A DNA stretch of 64,000 bases. It comes from Nelumbo lutea. Its lineage: Eukaryota > Streptophyta > Magnoliopsida > Proteales > Nelumbonaceae. The notes beneath the pieces are model-generated. The model was given only the letters and a program-made list of their open reading frames with translations. It did not search any database and was not told the DNA's origin. Shown one piece after another: positions 22,181 to 33,365 of this stretch. The position numbers and the translations under genes are program-made. Within the stretch, counting starts at the first letter, position 1; each line of letters begins with the position of its first letter. The stretch is taken from NCBI GenBank assembly GCA_022828595.1, contig JAKGHH010000007.1:63290727-63354726 (forward strand), given 5' to 3'.

Positions 22181-23188
22181 TGGGGGAATCCAAACTACAT
22201 TGTAAAAATGCCAAGTTGTTTACCCCATTTAAAGTTAAGAAATGACAAAATAGCATTTATTAGTAAGACAAGTTAACATTTTATGCTATTGGGAGCCCAA
22301 AAATTGAGACTACAGTGATAGACACACCTCAAACTCTCATTGGACCCACGAAACACATAGAAATCCATTCAAATGGAGGAAAAATGTTGTACCAAGAAGG
22401 AAAGGTTGAATGCAAACCTTTTCTTTTCAAAATCCTTATCCTTTTTTAGGAAAATACTCTCTTGAAGCCCAGACTTTGTTATTAGATAAGATACATACCT
22501 GATTTTCCCACCTTTTTCAACAAATAGAGACCCAACTTGAGCCCAAAGGGGAGAGGAGAGACCTTAGAAGCATTCCTAGCCTCTATAGGGACCCCATTAA
22601 CTAGAAATCCCTAAGCACTTGAACCTTCAAATTCAAATCCGCCCACTATTTTTTAGACGGGAGATTTGCAACCAGAAGTACTCCCCAGCTCAATAATTCG
22701 TTCAAGCATCACCTCAATTCATTTCGGCAATTGGAAAACCTTTGTTAAAGTCACACATGAGAGGTAAGCCTCTCATCCACCGTTTAACTTAGACTCATAA
22801 TTTCTATTTTTTTAGCTATAAGATAGAGAGGTAGAGAGGAGAGGGTCTTAGGGAAATTAATACCTAAGACCTGATTACATCACCTCAAATCAATCTTGGA
22901 GAAATTGGATGTGTTTTCTCACCAGATTTTAGGAATTCTTAGCAGTCACTTCAGTGATCTTTCATTGTAAATTGAGCTTAAAGAACTCTTGTATTTGGCT
23001 ACTACAACAACTTGGAGAGAATGGTACCTAACACCTTCCCTCTCCCAATCCTTTGGAATAAAAAATTTCTTAGTTGAGTATCTTAGAGGTGGAAAAATAG
23101 AGTCACTATCTGGAAAGTAAAATTCAATTTTCAGAATTGAAACGAGGGTTTATTTCCTCTAAAAAATGGGTGGTGACTCCTTCAGTGA
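22181..23188 (+). mobile_element. Ogre-type LTR 3' part followed by a primer-binding site (relic)
   Basis: The sequence GTACCTAACACCTTCCCTCT at about 23024, then AT-rich DNA and GGGTGGTGACTCCTTCA at 23168-23184, is the standard order at the end of an Ogre/Tat LTR. The R-region phrase 'CCTAACACCTTCCC' comes first, then a PBS of the TGGCGACTCC type. The same order ends the LTR at 42.3 kb. The left boundary is not visible, and the presumed internal region is lost after about 23.4 kb. Confidence 0.33.
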
Positions 23189-23760
23189 GTTGGCCATGAG
23201 CTTCCTAAAGCTCACACTCATCCTTAGCCTTCTCACTGACCTAACCTCCCTTTCTTGGTTCAACAACTCTTTCATTTCCTTGCAAGTGTCTTCAAAAAGC
23301 AACTCAACTTGTATGACCTCTTCGACTTGCCTAGTTAACAAACTCCGCCCTATCTCTCATATGTTGTTTGGTTTCAAACCATAAAAGCATCCATGGTAAT
23401 GCAATTCATATTCTAATTTTCATTATATGAATTATTTCAATTAGTCTAATCTTTAGAAAGCTTTTTTCCTCACCTTTTGTGGAAAATAAAAATAGGTTTG
23501 GTTAAAAGACAATGCCCATGGAAGCTTTCTAGCCCTTTACACGTTGAAATCCGTAAAAAATAAAAAAAAAAGGTTCAAAAAAAAAGGGTTTTGTAAAACC
23601 CATTTTCATTTCTATTTGGAAATTTTCTTCCCTGCAATTTGTTAAAACTTGGAGTTTTGGTGTTCGATTTGTGACATGAGAAACACATATCAAAATGGTC
23701 TTCTTAAATTTCTTTGTAGCATTTTCTATCTATAAACCTTTGTTTTTTTTTTTTCATTTA
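23189..23760. other. Unassigned AT-rich DNA
   Basis: A 60-codon minus-strand frame at 23159-23341 is Glu/Arg-rich and coiled-coil-like but not recognised. Nothing else is supported. Confidence 0.3.
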
Positions 23761-23765
23761 GATCT

Positions 23766-24237
23766 GTTCAGAGGCCGGGCTTTGCCTCTACATTAACAAA
23801 ATATGCCCAGGCCCGATCCTGAGCCCGGCCCAACCTTTGGGCCTAGGTCTTGAGCCCAAGCCTAGCCTTCATATAAAGCCCGACGCCCGGGTCCAAACCT
23901 AAGCCTGACTAGAAATTTGGAAAAAAAATATTTTTCCTTTTTAATTCAATTAAAAGCTGTTTTATTTATACTAAAAGACCTCAAAACCTAAAAAAAATAA
24001 TGAGAAGTCACATTATTACTTGAAAAAAGAGAAGATAAATATATTATATATATGCTTTTTTATTATATAAAATATATTTTTGTTAATATAATTCATTATC
24101 AAATCAAGCTCAGGCTTGGGTTAGACTTTTTGGAGAAAGCCCGAGCCCAATCCCGTGGGCTTGAAATCTTGTCCAAATCCGACTTAGATCGGGCCAAGCC
24201 GGCCTGTCGGGCTACCTGGCCCATGAACAGGTTTATT
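23766..24237. mobile_element. MITE-like element rich in GCCC words
   Basis: The left end CTGTTCAGAGGCCGGGC and the right end, inverted as CCTGTTCATGGGCCAGG, form imperfect terminal repeats. The outer 120 bp on each side carry repeated GCCC/GGGC words, and the centre is AT-rich. This is typical of short hAT-like elements of plants. No clean target duplication. Confidence 0.42.
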
Positions 24238-25519
24238 TCCAATCAATAGTTTGCAAGAAGGAATTATAAAGAATGTTTGGGTTACTTCTTGCTTTCAATT
24301 TGAACATTATTTATGTGGTTAAATCATAAAAAAGAACGTAAGTATTTATTACTTCTCATACTCATAGAGGGACCGCCCAAAATTACAATCATTTTTGTTT
24401 GTTGTAAACAGAAATAGCTGCCTTAAAGAATTACTATGAAATCGAGCACATACATAAGTATACCCACATTTTATTTTGAAAAAAAAAAACTATTTGATAA
24501 CAGTAGGTGTAAGAGATTTTCTTTTATTGTAAGGCAGGAGGATTGCTATTCAACATTCTCATTAAGCACTTTAGAAGCTTTCGTAGGATTGAACCATGTA
24601 ATTCGTAAGAGACAAAAATGGGGGTTCTTCGTTCATCGATCTATTGTAGTGTCATTGTTTTAAGAAAAAAACTATGACCCATAGTTCTTGTTCATTTAAA
24701 ATGAGCAAAAATTTTTTAATCCCATTTTATCGCCATTTAAAGAGACGTCGGAGTTTAATGAAGGTTAAGCTCTTTGTAAGGAAGGAAAGGTTTGGGATAT
24801 TTTAGTTTTGGGATTTGGGGAAAAAAGGCAAAATTAGGTTTTAAAATCACATGTAAACGGAATATGATAGTGTTATTATGATAGGGATAGAGTTAGTTAA
24901 TTGTCAAAAAACTTAGGGGCAAGATATTTTTACTCCCCATTTCCTAAAACTTATGGATAGTTTAAGAGATTTTCCCATATTTATTCTTCCATTAACAGCA
25001 TGTAGGCAAAGATGAGACGTATATTTGGAAATGGAAATTTGCCATAACCAATCTAATAGTGCCTTATTTCAGCCTTAAACTATATGGGATTCTATACTTT
25101 GGGTAGAAAATTGGAAAGTGATCCAAAGATAGGGCAAGAATGGTTATCATTTTGTAACGAGGCGTATTTTTGGCAAAGGGAAGGAGAATAGTTAATCTTC
25201 AATACTTTCCCTTTCTTATAGGTACTTGGGTTTTGGCAAGTATATCATGTATTGAATTGTTGAGAAAAAGGATGATGCGGCCTAATGGAAGAGCTAAAGC
25301 TATGGTGATTTGGCTTAATGGGTGGGCTAGGAAGGGATAAGGGGGGAAAGAGAGAGAATTAAGGAGGAAGCATTAAATGGGGAGAAGAGGAAGGAGAGGA
25401 AGGGTGACTTGAACAACCAGAATTTACATTTATACTACTTGGGGCCGTGCGATGCACGAATTTCGTTAAAGAGAAGCTGAAATAAAAGTAGCAGTATAAA
25501 ATTCTCAATTGGGTCAAAA
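24238..25519. other. AT-rich DNA, no gene recognised
   Basis: Short frames only (for example 24436-24663, unrecognised). At 25435 the text CTACTTGGGGCCGTGCGATG contains a CGTGC-GAT-GCACG hairpin, as at Helitron 3' ends read on the minus strand, but the terminal tetranucleotide is GTAG rather than CTRR. Confidence 0.35.
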
Positions 25520-26476
25520 TCTACACTACTTGAAAAGGCACGAATGACCTAAAGAATATTTTTGGAATTTTCTAAGAATAAAATTTACCCCTCTATATTT
25601 AAATTTATTGGTAAAAAATGAGGGCCAATAGGGTAATTGGTTCTTGATGTTAAATGAATTGATAAAAGGTAATTTAAAAATATCCAATTCATTGAATTCT
25701 CTCTCATTAAATCCAACATTTAAGTTATTAACTTGCATTCATGTTCTTTGAATCATATATTTAAGTCATTTTTGTTTATTATCATCATTAAGTTCTATTA
25801 ATCAAATTCATACTTAATAAATTAATAATTTCAATAACATAAAAGCTTATACTTTTAAAATCTACCTAACAAAAATAGTATTTTCATCTAGGTGGTGGTA
25901 AGTAATTAAATCATTTTGGGTCAAATGGGTTAATCCATGTTTTCACAACTAAGCAATAAAATTAAAAAATAGATAAAATGAAAAAAATATAAATTAAAAA
26001 ATATTGAGAACATTAACATACATTTTTACTATACATCCTATATTTAAGATATATTTTCTCATCATTAAATTATTTTAATTAAATCCACATATTAATTTTA
26101 ATAGTATAAAAAGTATATTTTGAAAATTAATTTGAAAACAAAACCATTTTCTTCCCTCCCGGTGGTAGGCAAGCAATTTGACCATTTGGGGTCAAATGGA
26201 TTAATAAATAATGTCATAATTAAATAATAAAAAATTAAAATAAATAACTATGAAATGTATGAAGCATTTATTAATTATAAAAGTGGAATGCCAAATTCAA
26301 AATCTACCTAGAAATTAAATGATGTCATAGTCAAATAATAAATTTTTTAATAATAAAAATACAAAAAATAACAAAAATAAAAAAAAAAGATAGAGAAAAT
26401 TTTGGGCACATATCTAATGTCATATATTTATATAAAAAAAAATATTGGGTACATCTCTAATATTGTGCATTCATTC

Positions 26477-27299
26477 TGATGATGTGGAATCCAGTCGGTC
26501 CTAGTTGCCGGTCACTTTGCCTTTGACAGAGATGAAGATGCTTGAAACAAGGAAGATGTTGGAGATTTCCGGGGAGGAACCCGGTTGGAACACTCCGAAG
26601 CTCAAATTAGTGCTCTTGAGAAGGCAAGGGAAAATAATGGATTTTAAGAGCAGAAAGCACAAATATCACATACCTCTTTCTCTGGGGGAGGAAGGCCTTT
26701 TATAACCACCTGGTACATTTACCCCCAAATTTCTGCCAAGTCAGATATAACTGCCTCTGTGGGGGGGGGGGCAGGCATAACCGCCACTGTCCCTTCCACT
26801 AGGGCCGTCTCTGCCACAACTGAGATGGCGGTGGCAGGTGGCCGTTACGGCGTGATTGTCGTCTGTCAGACCCAAACCAGTCAGGCGTACTGCCCCAGAG
26901 TATGGATCTGCCAGATATGGTTTCACAGTCGCACAACCTGGAGCCGAGGTAACGGAGTGGTGTGCAAGGTGAAGTCTTGAGTTCGGATGAGTAGGTCCTG
27001 TCCCGTAGTGCTGGCATATCGTCCGAACTGACCCGAGGTAGGCTAGTTCCGGCCTTGCCCTTCGCGGGCTTCGTTGCTAGCCTCGGGATCCCTTAGGGAG
27101 AGTTCAGGTTTCTTCTCCCAGGAAGCGTGGGTCCCTTTTGGGAAGCTCGGGCCTCTTCTTGGGGAGCTCGGGCGCTCGGGCCTCTCTTTGGGACATGACC
27201 ACGCTACGTCATCGTGTCGAGCTGGCATTCCTACCAGGTCATCTCGTCTTCTTCCACGTGTCACACAGCTAAGGGGTCGGGCCAAATCTACCTCCATCA
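26477..27299 (-). repeat. Solo LTR, same family as the 45.9-54.1 kb element
   Basis: 823 bp, from TGATGATGTGGAATCC to CTACCTCCATCA, collinear with the LTRs at 45871 and 53256. Shared blocks include GGGGAGGAACCCGG, AAGGCCTTTTATAACCACC and GGGTCGGGCCAAATCTACC. It is flanked by CATTC (26472-26476) and CATTA (27300-27304), a 4/5 target duplication, with no internal region. It therefore arose by LTR-LTR recombination. A ten-G run at about 26761-26770 is an expansion absent from the other copies. Confidence 0.78.
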
Positions 27300-27505
27300 C
27301 ATTATATTAAACAAAAATAAGTTTTATACATAACAAATAATTTTATTAATGACAAAAATGTAATACAAAATTTAATATCAACTTAGAAATCAAACAATTT
27401 TTATTTTTAGATGGCGGGTTAGTAGTTTGAGTCAAATGATAATATAGACAAACAAAATTAAGTGTGAAAAGTAAAAAATATTTTATATAATGTAAATAAT
27501 TTTAA

Positions 27506-28598
27506 GGGAAAATCATAGTCAAAGCCGGTTCTACATTTAACATTAAGTTGCAGGTTGGTCTAGAAACCAACAAAACTCTCACAACCAGCTCTACATTTCA
27601 AATTATAAAATTCCCTTACCATGTCATCGGAGGCTTATGTGTTTGTTGCCAACATGAGACTTTTAGTTCATGTTGGACACAACAAAAAACATTTACCAAA
27701 AATAGGTTTTTAGTTTATCTCCCACTCCCTTTGTCTCTCGATCTCCCTCCCTTTTCTCTCACTCTCACAGTCATCTCTTGACCTCCCACTCCCTCTGTCT
27801 CTCCCACTCTCAGTTTTGGTCTATAGTCAAATTAAAACCTCTCTCTCTCTATTGTTCTCGCTCAATCTTTCTCATTTTTCTCCCCCACTCTCTCTCTCAA
27901 TCAATAGCTCATTCTCCCTCAATCTCTATCGTTCTCTAGTTGGTGTAAATTTCATAGCCAAGAGTTTCTTGTAAATTTTTATCAAATTGGTGTAATAATT
28001 TTTGAACCATACCAAGTTGGTCTCATGTTCTTTTAAACGATCTAATTAATATCATATAAGTGTGTAAAAAAATAAAACAAATGAGAAAGGGGCAGGAGAT
28101 AAAATAAATGAGAATGATAGAAATTAAGGGAGAATGAGAGATCGACCAAGAAAGAGAATGAGAGAGATTGAGGAAGAACAATAGGTAGAGAGAGAGAATG
28201 AGAGAAATTGATATAGAGAACATAAATATAAAAACTAAAAACCATTTTTATTTATTTTCAAATCACATAGACATTAAGCAAATAAATATGACTGCTAGTG
28301 AGATGGTGTGAGGGAGATTGTGTGTGTATATGTGAGAGAGAGAGAGAGAGACTAAAAACCCTTTTTATTTTAATTTTTCAATCACCTAACATTAAAAGGC
28401 AATTTTAGTATAAGCTTTTTGTTGTGTCCAACATAGATTTAAGAGTCACATATTATCAACAATCACATAAGCCTCAGATGACATTGCGAGCATTTTTATA
28501 ATTTGAAATGTAGAGTCAGTTATTAGAGCTATGTTGGTTTATGAACCAACTTGTAGCCTCCTTTTAAGTGTACAGCCAGCTCAGAGTATAATTTTCCC
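27506..28598. mobile_element. Non-autonomous Mutator-like element (MULE) with long TIRs
   Basis: 1,093 bp. The left end starts GGGAAAATCATAGTCAAAGC and the right end, inverted, starts GGGAAAATTATACTCTGAGC. The arms stay collinear for more than 200 bp, sharing 'ctctacatttcaaattataa', 'gtcatc.gaggcttatgtg' and 'catgttggacacaacaaaaa' type blocks. The 9-bp flanks are TAATTTTAA (27497-27505) and TAGTTTAAA (28599-28607), seven of nine identical. The centre is CT-rich on the left and GA-rich on the right. No transposase. Confidence 0.7.
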
Positions 28599-28836
28599 TA
28601 GTTTAAAACTAATCCAAAAGCAATGCTATTTTCTTATCTAGATGGTGAGTCAATGATCCAACTTTTACAAGAAACCCATGATATCATAATTGAATAACAA
28701 ACATTTAAGTTTATTTTTAATCATATTGCTACTTTTATTAATTTTCAATTTCTATCTTAATTATGATATATCTAAAATTCAAATAATTAATATGAAGAAA
28801 ATTTTCTTACATGCAACACATGTACTTAATTACTAG

Positions 28837-30169
28837 TTTTCTAAGTGTATGAATAGCAATGGATTATGTTTGAGGTAGGGACCATATACCCCATCCCTAA
28901 ACCCCATTTCTAAGTAACTCCCAGCCCCGACATTAAATCAGGGAAAAAACGAACATCCATCCCCGATTCATGAGGTGGAGATGGGTTCTCCATCAAGGAC
29001 CTGAGTTCCCAAATTCCTTTTACTTTTAATTAAAAGTTTGTTGGTTTCACACTTAACCCATCTATTTGAGATGGGTTCTCCTGCCACTTGCCTTATAGAG
29101 TCTGAAGTCTTTTGGGAGTTACACCTGGCTGATTCTGGTTTACATAGGACTATATTGATTTTTGTTCTCAGCTTGAACCAATTTAGGAACTCATCAAAAG
29201 TATGGACTGAACCACCTATTCAGAAGCCAGTGGTATGGGTATCAATCCACCTAAGCTCGGAATCAGTAGAGCTTGAAGTCCTCGCATCTACGTTTGAGTG
29301 CCTTGCAAAGTCTGATTCTCGGCACAGGAGAACACTGTTCGGCTTCAATAGGAAGGAAATCAACCTAGGCTCCATGAGTAACGAGGGTACGGTATTGGAT
29401 TAAGCAATTTCAACTGCGAGAGGGAGCTTAAAGGGGTTTAGCAGTTTTTTTTTTTTTTTTCTCTTTTCTTTTTTCTGAAAGGCGCCTTGAAAAGTTAGAC
29501 AAAATCCAATGCAGCCCACAACATTTTTAAGGAGGTTTAAATCCAGGACGTTTGTGAGGTTTGAGGTCTTTTTTATTCCTCACTTTGAGCAGCAAGTTCA
29601 TAGCATTTAAGCCGTCCGAGGCATTCATCACGATACGAATTAAAATTGGATGGTGGGGACCAAAACGGGCTTAATTACAGAAACTAAGCAATTATTCTTA
29701 TCATTCAAGCCTTATCTCAACCGGCTTCACGAATCCTGTTTTGCCTTTCTGATCTGTTTAACAGTAATCATTCGTCAAGCATAGAATAATATTCTTTCTC
29801 GCCTCTGCCTCTGTTTTCCTTTTTGTGAATGATTTCTAAATGGAAGCAATGGAAGTAGGATGAAGGAAGTAGAAACAACAAGGATGTTGAGCCCGTGATT
29901 TTGTCTTTGAGGCCTGTCCACCAGTTGTTTTCAATTTTAGACTCTTGGGTAGTTGGGTCTCTCTGGATAAGTAGATATTCAGGTTGTCACTGAATGTATC
30001 TGAATCCATGTCCGATTGCATGTTGTAGGCCCAGTTCCGAATCGGATGTCCACTTAGAAGTATGCGAGTCTAGTGGCATTGAGGGTTGTAGGTCCAATTA
30101 GCTCGACCAACCATGATCGCCATTCAGAATTCCAGTGGGACCCGCATGGGTTAACAATATGCGTTGACG
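28837..30169. other. Unassigned DNA with one unrecognised frame
   Basis: At 28860-29020 a C/G-run-rich segment ('ccccatccc' words) resembles the fragment at 42.8-43.0 kb and may be a short DNA transposon. An open frame of 121 codons at 29038-29403 on the plus strand (MLVSHLTHLFEMGSPATCL to the stop) has no recognised domain and could be chance. A 16-T run is at about 29445-29460. Confidence 0.3.
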
Positions 30170-30189
30170 AGAAAAAGAAATAAATGATA

Positions 30190-30480
30190 ATAACAGTAAA
30201 ATAAAATGCAAACAAGCAAAAAAAAAAAAAAGAGAGAGAGAGAGAGAGAAGAAGGATAAAGAAAAGAAAAGAAAAATCAAATTTTAAAATAAGTAAAAAA
30301 AAAGAAGAAAAACAAAAACAAAAAAAAAATAATGAATATGAGAGGACAACAATAATTTTCAAACAAATTGGAATTAATGTCAAGAGAAAATCTCATATGG
30401 TGCTTTAAGAAATTGAAAAAAAAAGCAACAAATGACAAAGAAGAAAAGAAAAGCAAAAGGAGAAATAAAAGAGGGACTAA
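30190..30480. repeat. Purine-rich direct repeat, copy 1 (before ORF1)
   Basis: An A/G-rich tract (including an AG run near 30232-30249) ends in 'aatctcatatggtgctt' after a block containing 'gacaacaataatttt' and 'caaattggaattaatg'. The same order, diverged, recurs at about 32060-32410 after ORF1. Confidence 0.55.
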
Positions 30481-30544
30481 GTGTACTAAGCGGATCCTAT
30501 ACATATGATAATAAGAGATTGAAATATGCCAAGTGCTCGACTTG

Positions 30545-31840
30545 TCCATGCAATGACAAATTTTGCTAGAAATCATATGGATCCTGAAATGTATGAATAC
30601 GAAGGGTGTCACCCGGAATTAGCTAACCGAATTCGAGGACAAGCTCAGGATATCTTGGACTTAATCGGCACTATCACGTAGGGAAATGTTATACACCTGG
30701 CCTGGGTTGTGTTGCATTGGCCGTTGTTGAGAGCTGCATTTAGATGTTGGGATGTTGAGAATGTGTTTTTCTTTTTGTTTTGGCTATAACCAATTATGTC
30801 TGACCCTGGAAGAAATAGCTTATTTGCTATGCATGTACCTTGAAGACGACATCTTGATACCAATTTACAAACAAGGGTATCAAACTGATCTGTCAAAGTA
30901 TCTTCAGTGCAAAACCCATCAATTGGAAGTATGGGACAATCACTTGGTCCCACTCCCCTATCTGCTCAAACGAAGCACTACCCAATATAGTCCAGCCAAT
31001 GAAGAAATAGGACAGAAGAATGCGCTGTTCATGGCCATTGTCGGGCATTTGTTGTTTCCTTGGGACGGAGAGCATATACATGCCTGTTTGACCACAGTCC
31101 TATCCTGTATACACCCACTCGGAGAAACTCCAAGAGTTGTACGCACTACTTTAGTTCCCATGATACTAGCAGAAATACTGAGGGGGTTATCATTGCTCCA
31201 GACTGAGAAGAGATTGCCATTCCAAGGATCTTTACAAATATTACAACTGTATACCCCCGGTTTAGCTTTCCATGGAACAGCAATACCATACAGCTCTCCA
31301 ACAAGTTTCGGAGAAGGAGATAGAATGGAAGTTAGACATTCGGCTCCAAGAAGGATCAACCCAACCCCGATTGACTGCGGAGCATAGACAGAGTATTGTT
31401 CGGGCTGGAGCCTATGGATCTACTCCCTATGTTTCAGTGAGAGTATTGAGGCAGTTTGGCTTCAAGTAGATGATTCCCAACATCGACAATGTGGAGGCAG
31501 ACCTTGTCCATTTTACAAGATCAAATGCTAGCATGCAAAAGCCCTTTAAAAGTCATTGGATGTCGAGGAGGATGGAGTGGTTAACACTGGTGCAAACCAA
31601 ACAACCTTCTTGTGAGTCTACATACTATCAGTGGTTGCGGCAGCCTATGGATCCACCACTGCCACACCCCGAGCTCCCCACACTGGTGAGGTCTCCCTCC
31701 AAGGGGACCATCTCAAGATTTGCCTTATGACGCACTTTGGAAGATTTGAATTCGTGTGCATTTTTTGAGCATCAATCTCGGAAGAGAAAGGAGTCAGAAG
31801 TCGAAGGAACAGATCATCAAAATGTGGAGCCTAATTGAAG
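30545..31840 (+). pseudogene. Ogre ORF1-like, plant mobile domain-like protein
   Basis: The readable order is CHPELANRIRGQAQDILDL, then LHWPLLRAAFRCWDVENV, then LTLEEIAYLLCMYLEDD, then KNALFMAIVGHLLFPWDGE, then MILAEILRGLSLLQT. This order resembles the protein of unknown role encoded upstream of gag in Ogre elements, which is related to the plant mobile domain. The longest open stretch is 30752-31387. It has a stop near 30678 and frame changes near 30780 and 31380-31470. A charged tail (HQSRKRKESEVEG) ends near 31835. Confidence 0.5.
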
Positions 31841-32059
31841 AAGGCATATCATGGAGAAAAGGTTAGAATCAACAAGAGATGCAAACCGGGTTATAGTTTT
31901 CTCGGCCGTTGTTCTTTTCATTGGGTTTTCGCCCTTCTTTGTAAATACATAGGGTTATTCAAAGAAAATTTTGGAAGTTCTGTTTCTTTTCTTTAAATCT
32001 ATTCGCAATCATTGCATGCATGAGTTTCAAGCTAAAAATGGGGGCGGGAATCCAAGGGA

Positions 32060-32410
32060 AATGTAATCCAAAATCAAAAGATAATGCAAAAAAAAAAGAA
32101 AAAGAAAAGAAAAAAAAGAAACAAACAAAAAAACAAAGAAGAAGAACAAAACAACAAAAAAAAGTTTTATATATACAATAAAAAGTTATAAAACAAAAAA
32201 AAATAAAAAAATAAAAATAATAAAATAATAAAAAAAGTAATATAAAAAATCAATCAAAAATGAGAGAAAAAGAAAAGGATAAGGGCACAAAGAGTGGAAA
32301 TAATGAATAAGAGAATAAGTGAACAACAATAAATTTCAATCAAGTTGGAATAAATATCAAGAAAAAAATCTCATATAATGCTTCAAAAAAAGGGTAAAAA
32401 ATGTAAGATA
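32060..32410. repeat. Purine-rich direct repeat, copy 2 (after ORF1)
   Basis: Collinear with copy 1 upstream of ORF1. The shared order is an A/G-rich tract, 'gaacaacaataaattt', 'caagttggaataaat' and 'aatctcatataatgctt'. It is followed by an (AT)n run at 32428-32457. Confidence 0.55.
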
Positions 32411-32422
32411 TAACCAATAAGA

Positions 32423-32461
<39 letters not shown>

Positions 32462-33365
32462 CAAAAAAAAAGAAAAGAAGAAAAAAAAAGAGTGGCAAGC
32501 AAAACAAAAAATAAAATAAAAATAAAAAATAAATAACAAAGAAGGGTAATGTAAATAGGTCAAGTAAAATAACAAAATGTTCTTGTGTATGCTTTGTGAA
32601 ACATGTGTGCTAGTTGTTAATGACTGATTGCATTCTTTCTTAAAGTAGAAATTGAAAAGAATAATCCGAGTTTTTCTCTCAAACTTGTAGTAATCCAAGT
32701 AAATGGCTAAATACAAGTGTTTTGATTTGAATCAAGGTTTCTTCTTAGTTTTGGTTTGTTTTGAAAATATTTTCCCAATTTCTTGTTTTCATGATAGAGT
32801 TCCACTTTGTTTTTGCATCGTATTGCATTTTGTTCTTTCAGTCTAGTTGACTATAGAGGCATTAGCAGCCTTTTCAACCATAGAGCAATCCTAAGCCACC
32901 ATCCTAAATTGCTTTTCTTTACCAATGTCCATCACACTCAGCTCCTTAACACCCATCTTTCCATTAATACCCTAGGACTCTTTAATTAGATAGCCATCTC
33001 ATAGCAGTATACCCTCTCCATAGTGGCCAGCCTGCTCTTAGCTTCATGTATATTTCTTTATCTTCCTGATGTTCACCTCATTTTCTGAACTAGGGGCAGG
33101 CCGGTTTTACTGTGGTTTTCTCGATGTTTTGCTGGCATTGCATATTTTCACATACATTCAACATTCTGCATATCCTCCCTTTAGGGAGACAAGACCTCCC
33201 ACTACATAGCCTTTACTAGTTTTCTCACTCCCTTTAGTTGTCTAATTTTTAATAATAAAAACCGAAAAAAAGAGCAAATAAAACAAAAAATACAAAATAC
33301 AAAAATAAAATAAAAAAAAACGAATTGCCTATAAGGTTTCTGAATTAGAGAGTTTCCTTAGGATC
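32411..33365. other. Non-coding part of the Ogre relic before gag
   Basis: It includes the (AT)n run at 32428-32457, purine-rich DNA to about 32560 and then mixed sequence with only short unrecognised frames. Confidence 0.4.

Larger units (their letters stand above)
25520..28836 (+). mobile_element. Probable non-autonomous Helitron hosting a solo LTR and a Mutator-like element
   Basis: The left edge is A|TCTACACTACTTGAAAAGG. The right edge is the hairpin ACATG-CAACA-CATGT, nine bases, then CTAG|T (28833-28837). This fits the Helitron rules (5' TC, subterminal hairpin, CTRR, insertion between A and T, no target duplication). The AT-rich interior holds diverged copies of a block containing 'gtggtaagtaatt' and 'gggtcaaatggg' near 25890, 26160, 27410 and 28640. 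Without the two nested elements its length is about 1.4 kb. No Rep/helicase. Confidence 0.42.

Noticed and set aside
29038..29403. 121-codon plus-strand frame as a real gene
   Set aside because: No recognisable domain, presequence or gene structure. Kept only as an unassigned frame in the intergenic description.
30054..30383. Phe/Leu/Ser-rich minus-strand frames (also 32357-32716, 36449-36757, 37231-37440)
   Set aside because: They are translations of A/G-rich low-complexity DNA and have no domain or context support.
30752..31387. 211-codon frame as a cellular gene
   Set aside because: Its order of motifs and its position upstream of a gag frame fit Ogre ORF1, and flanking similarity continues past stops on both sides.
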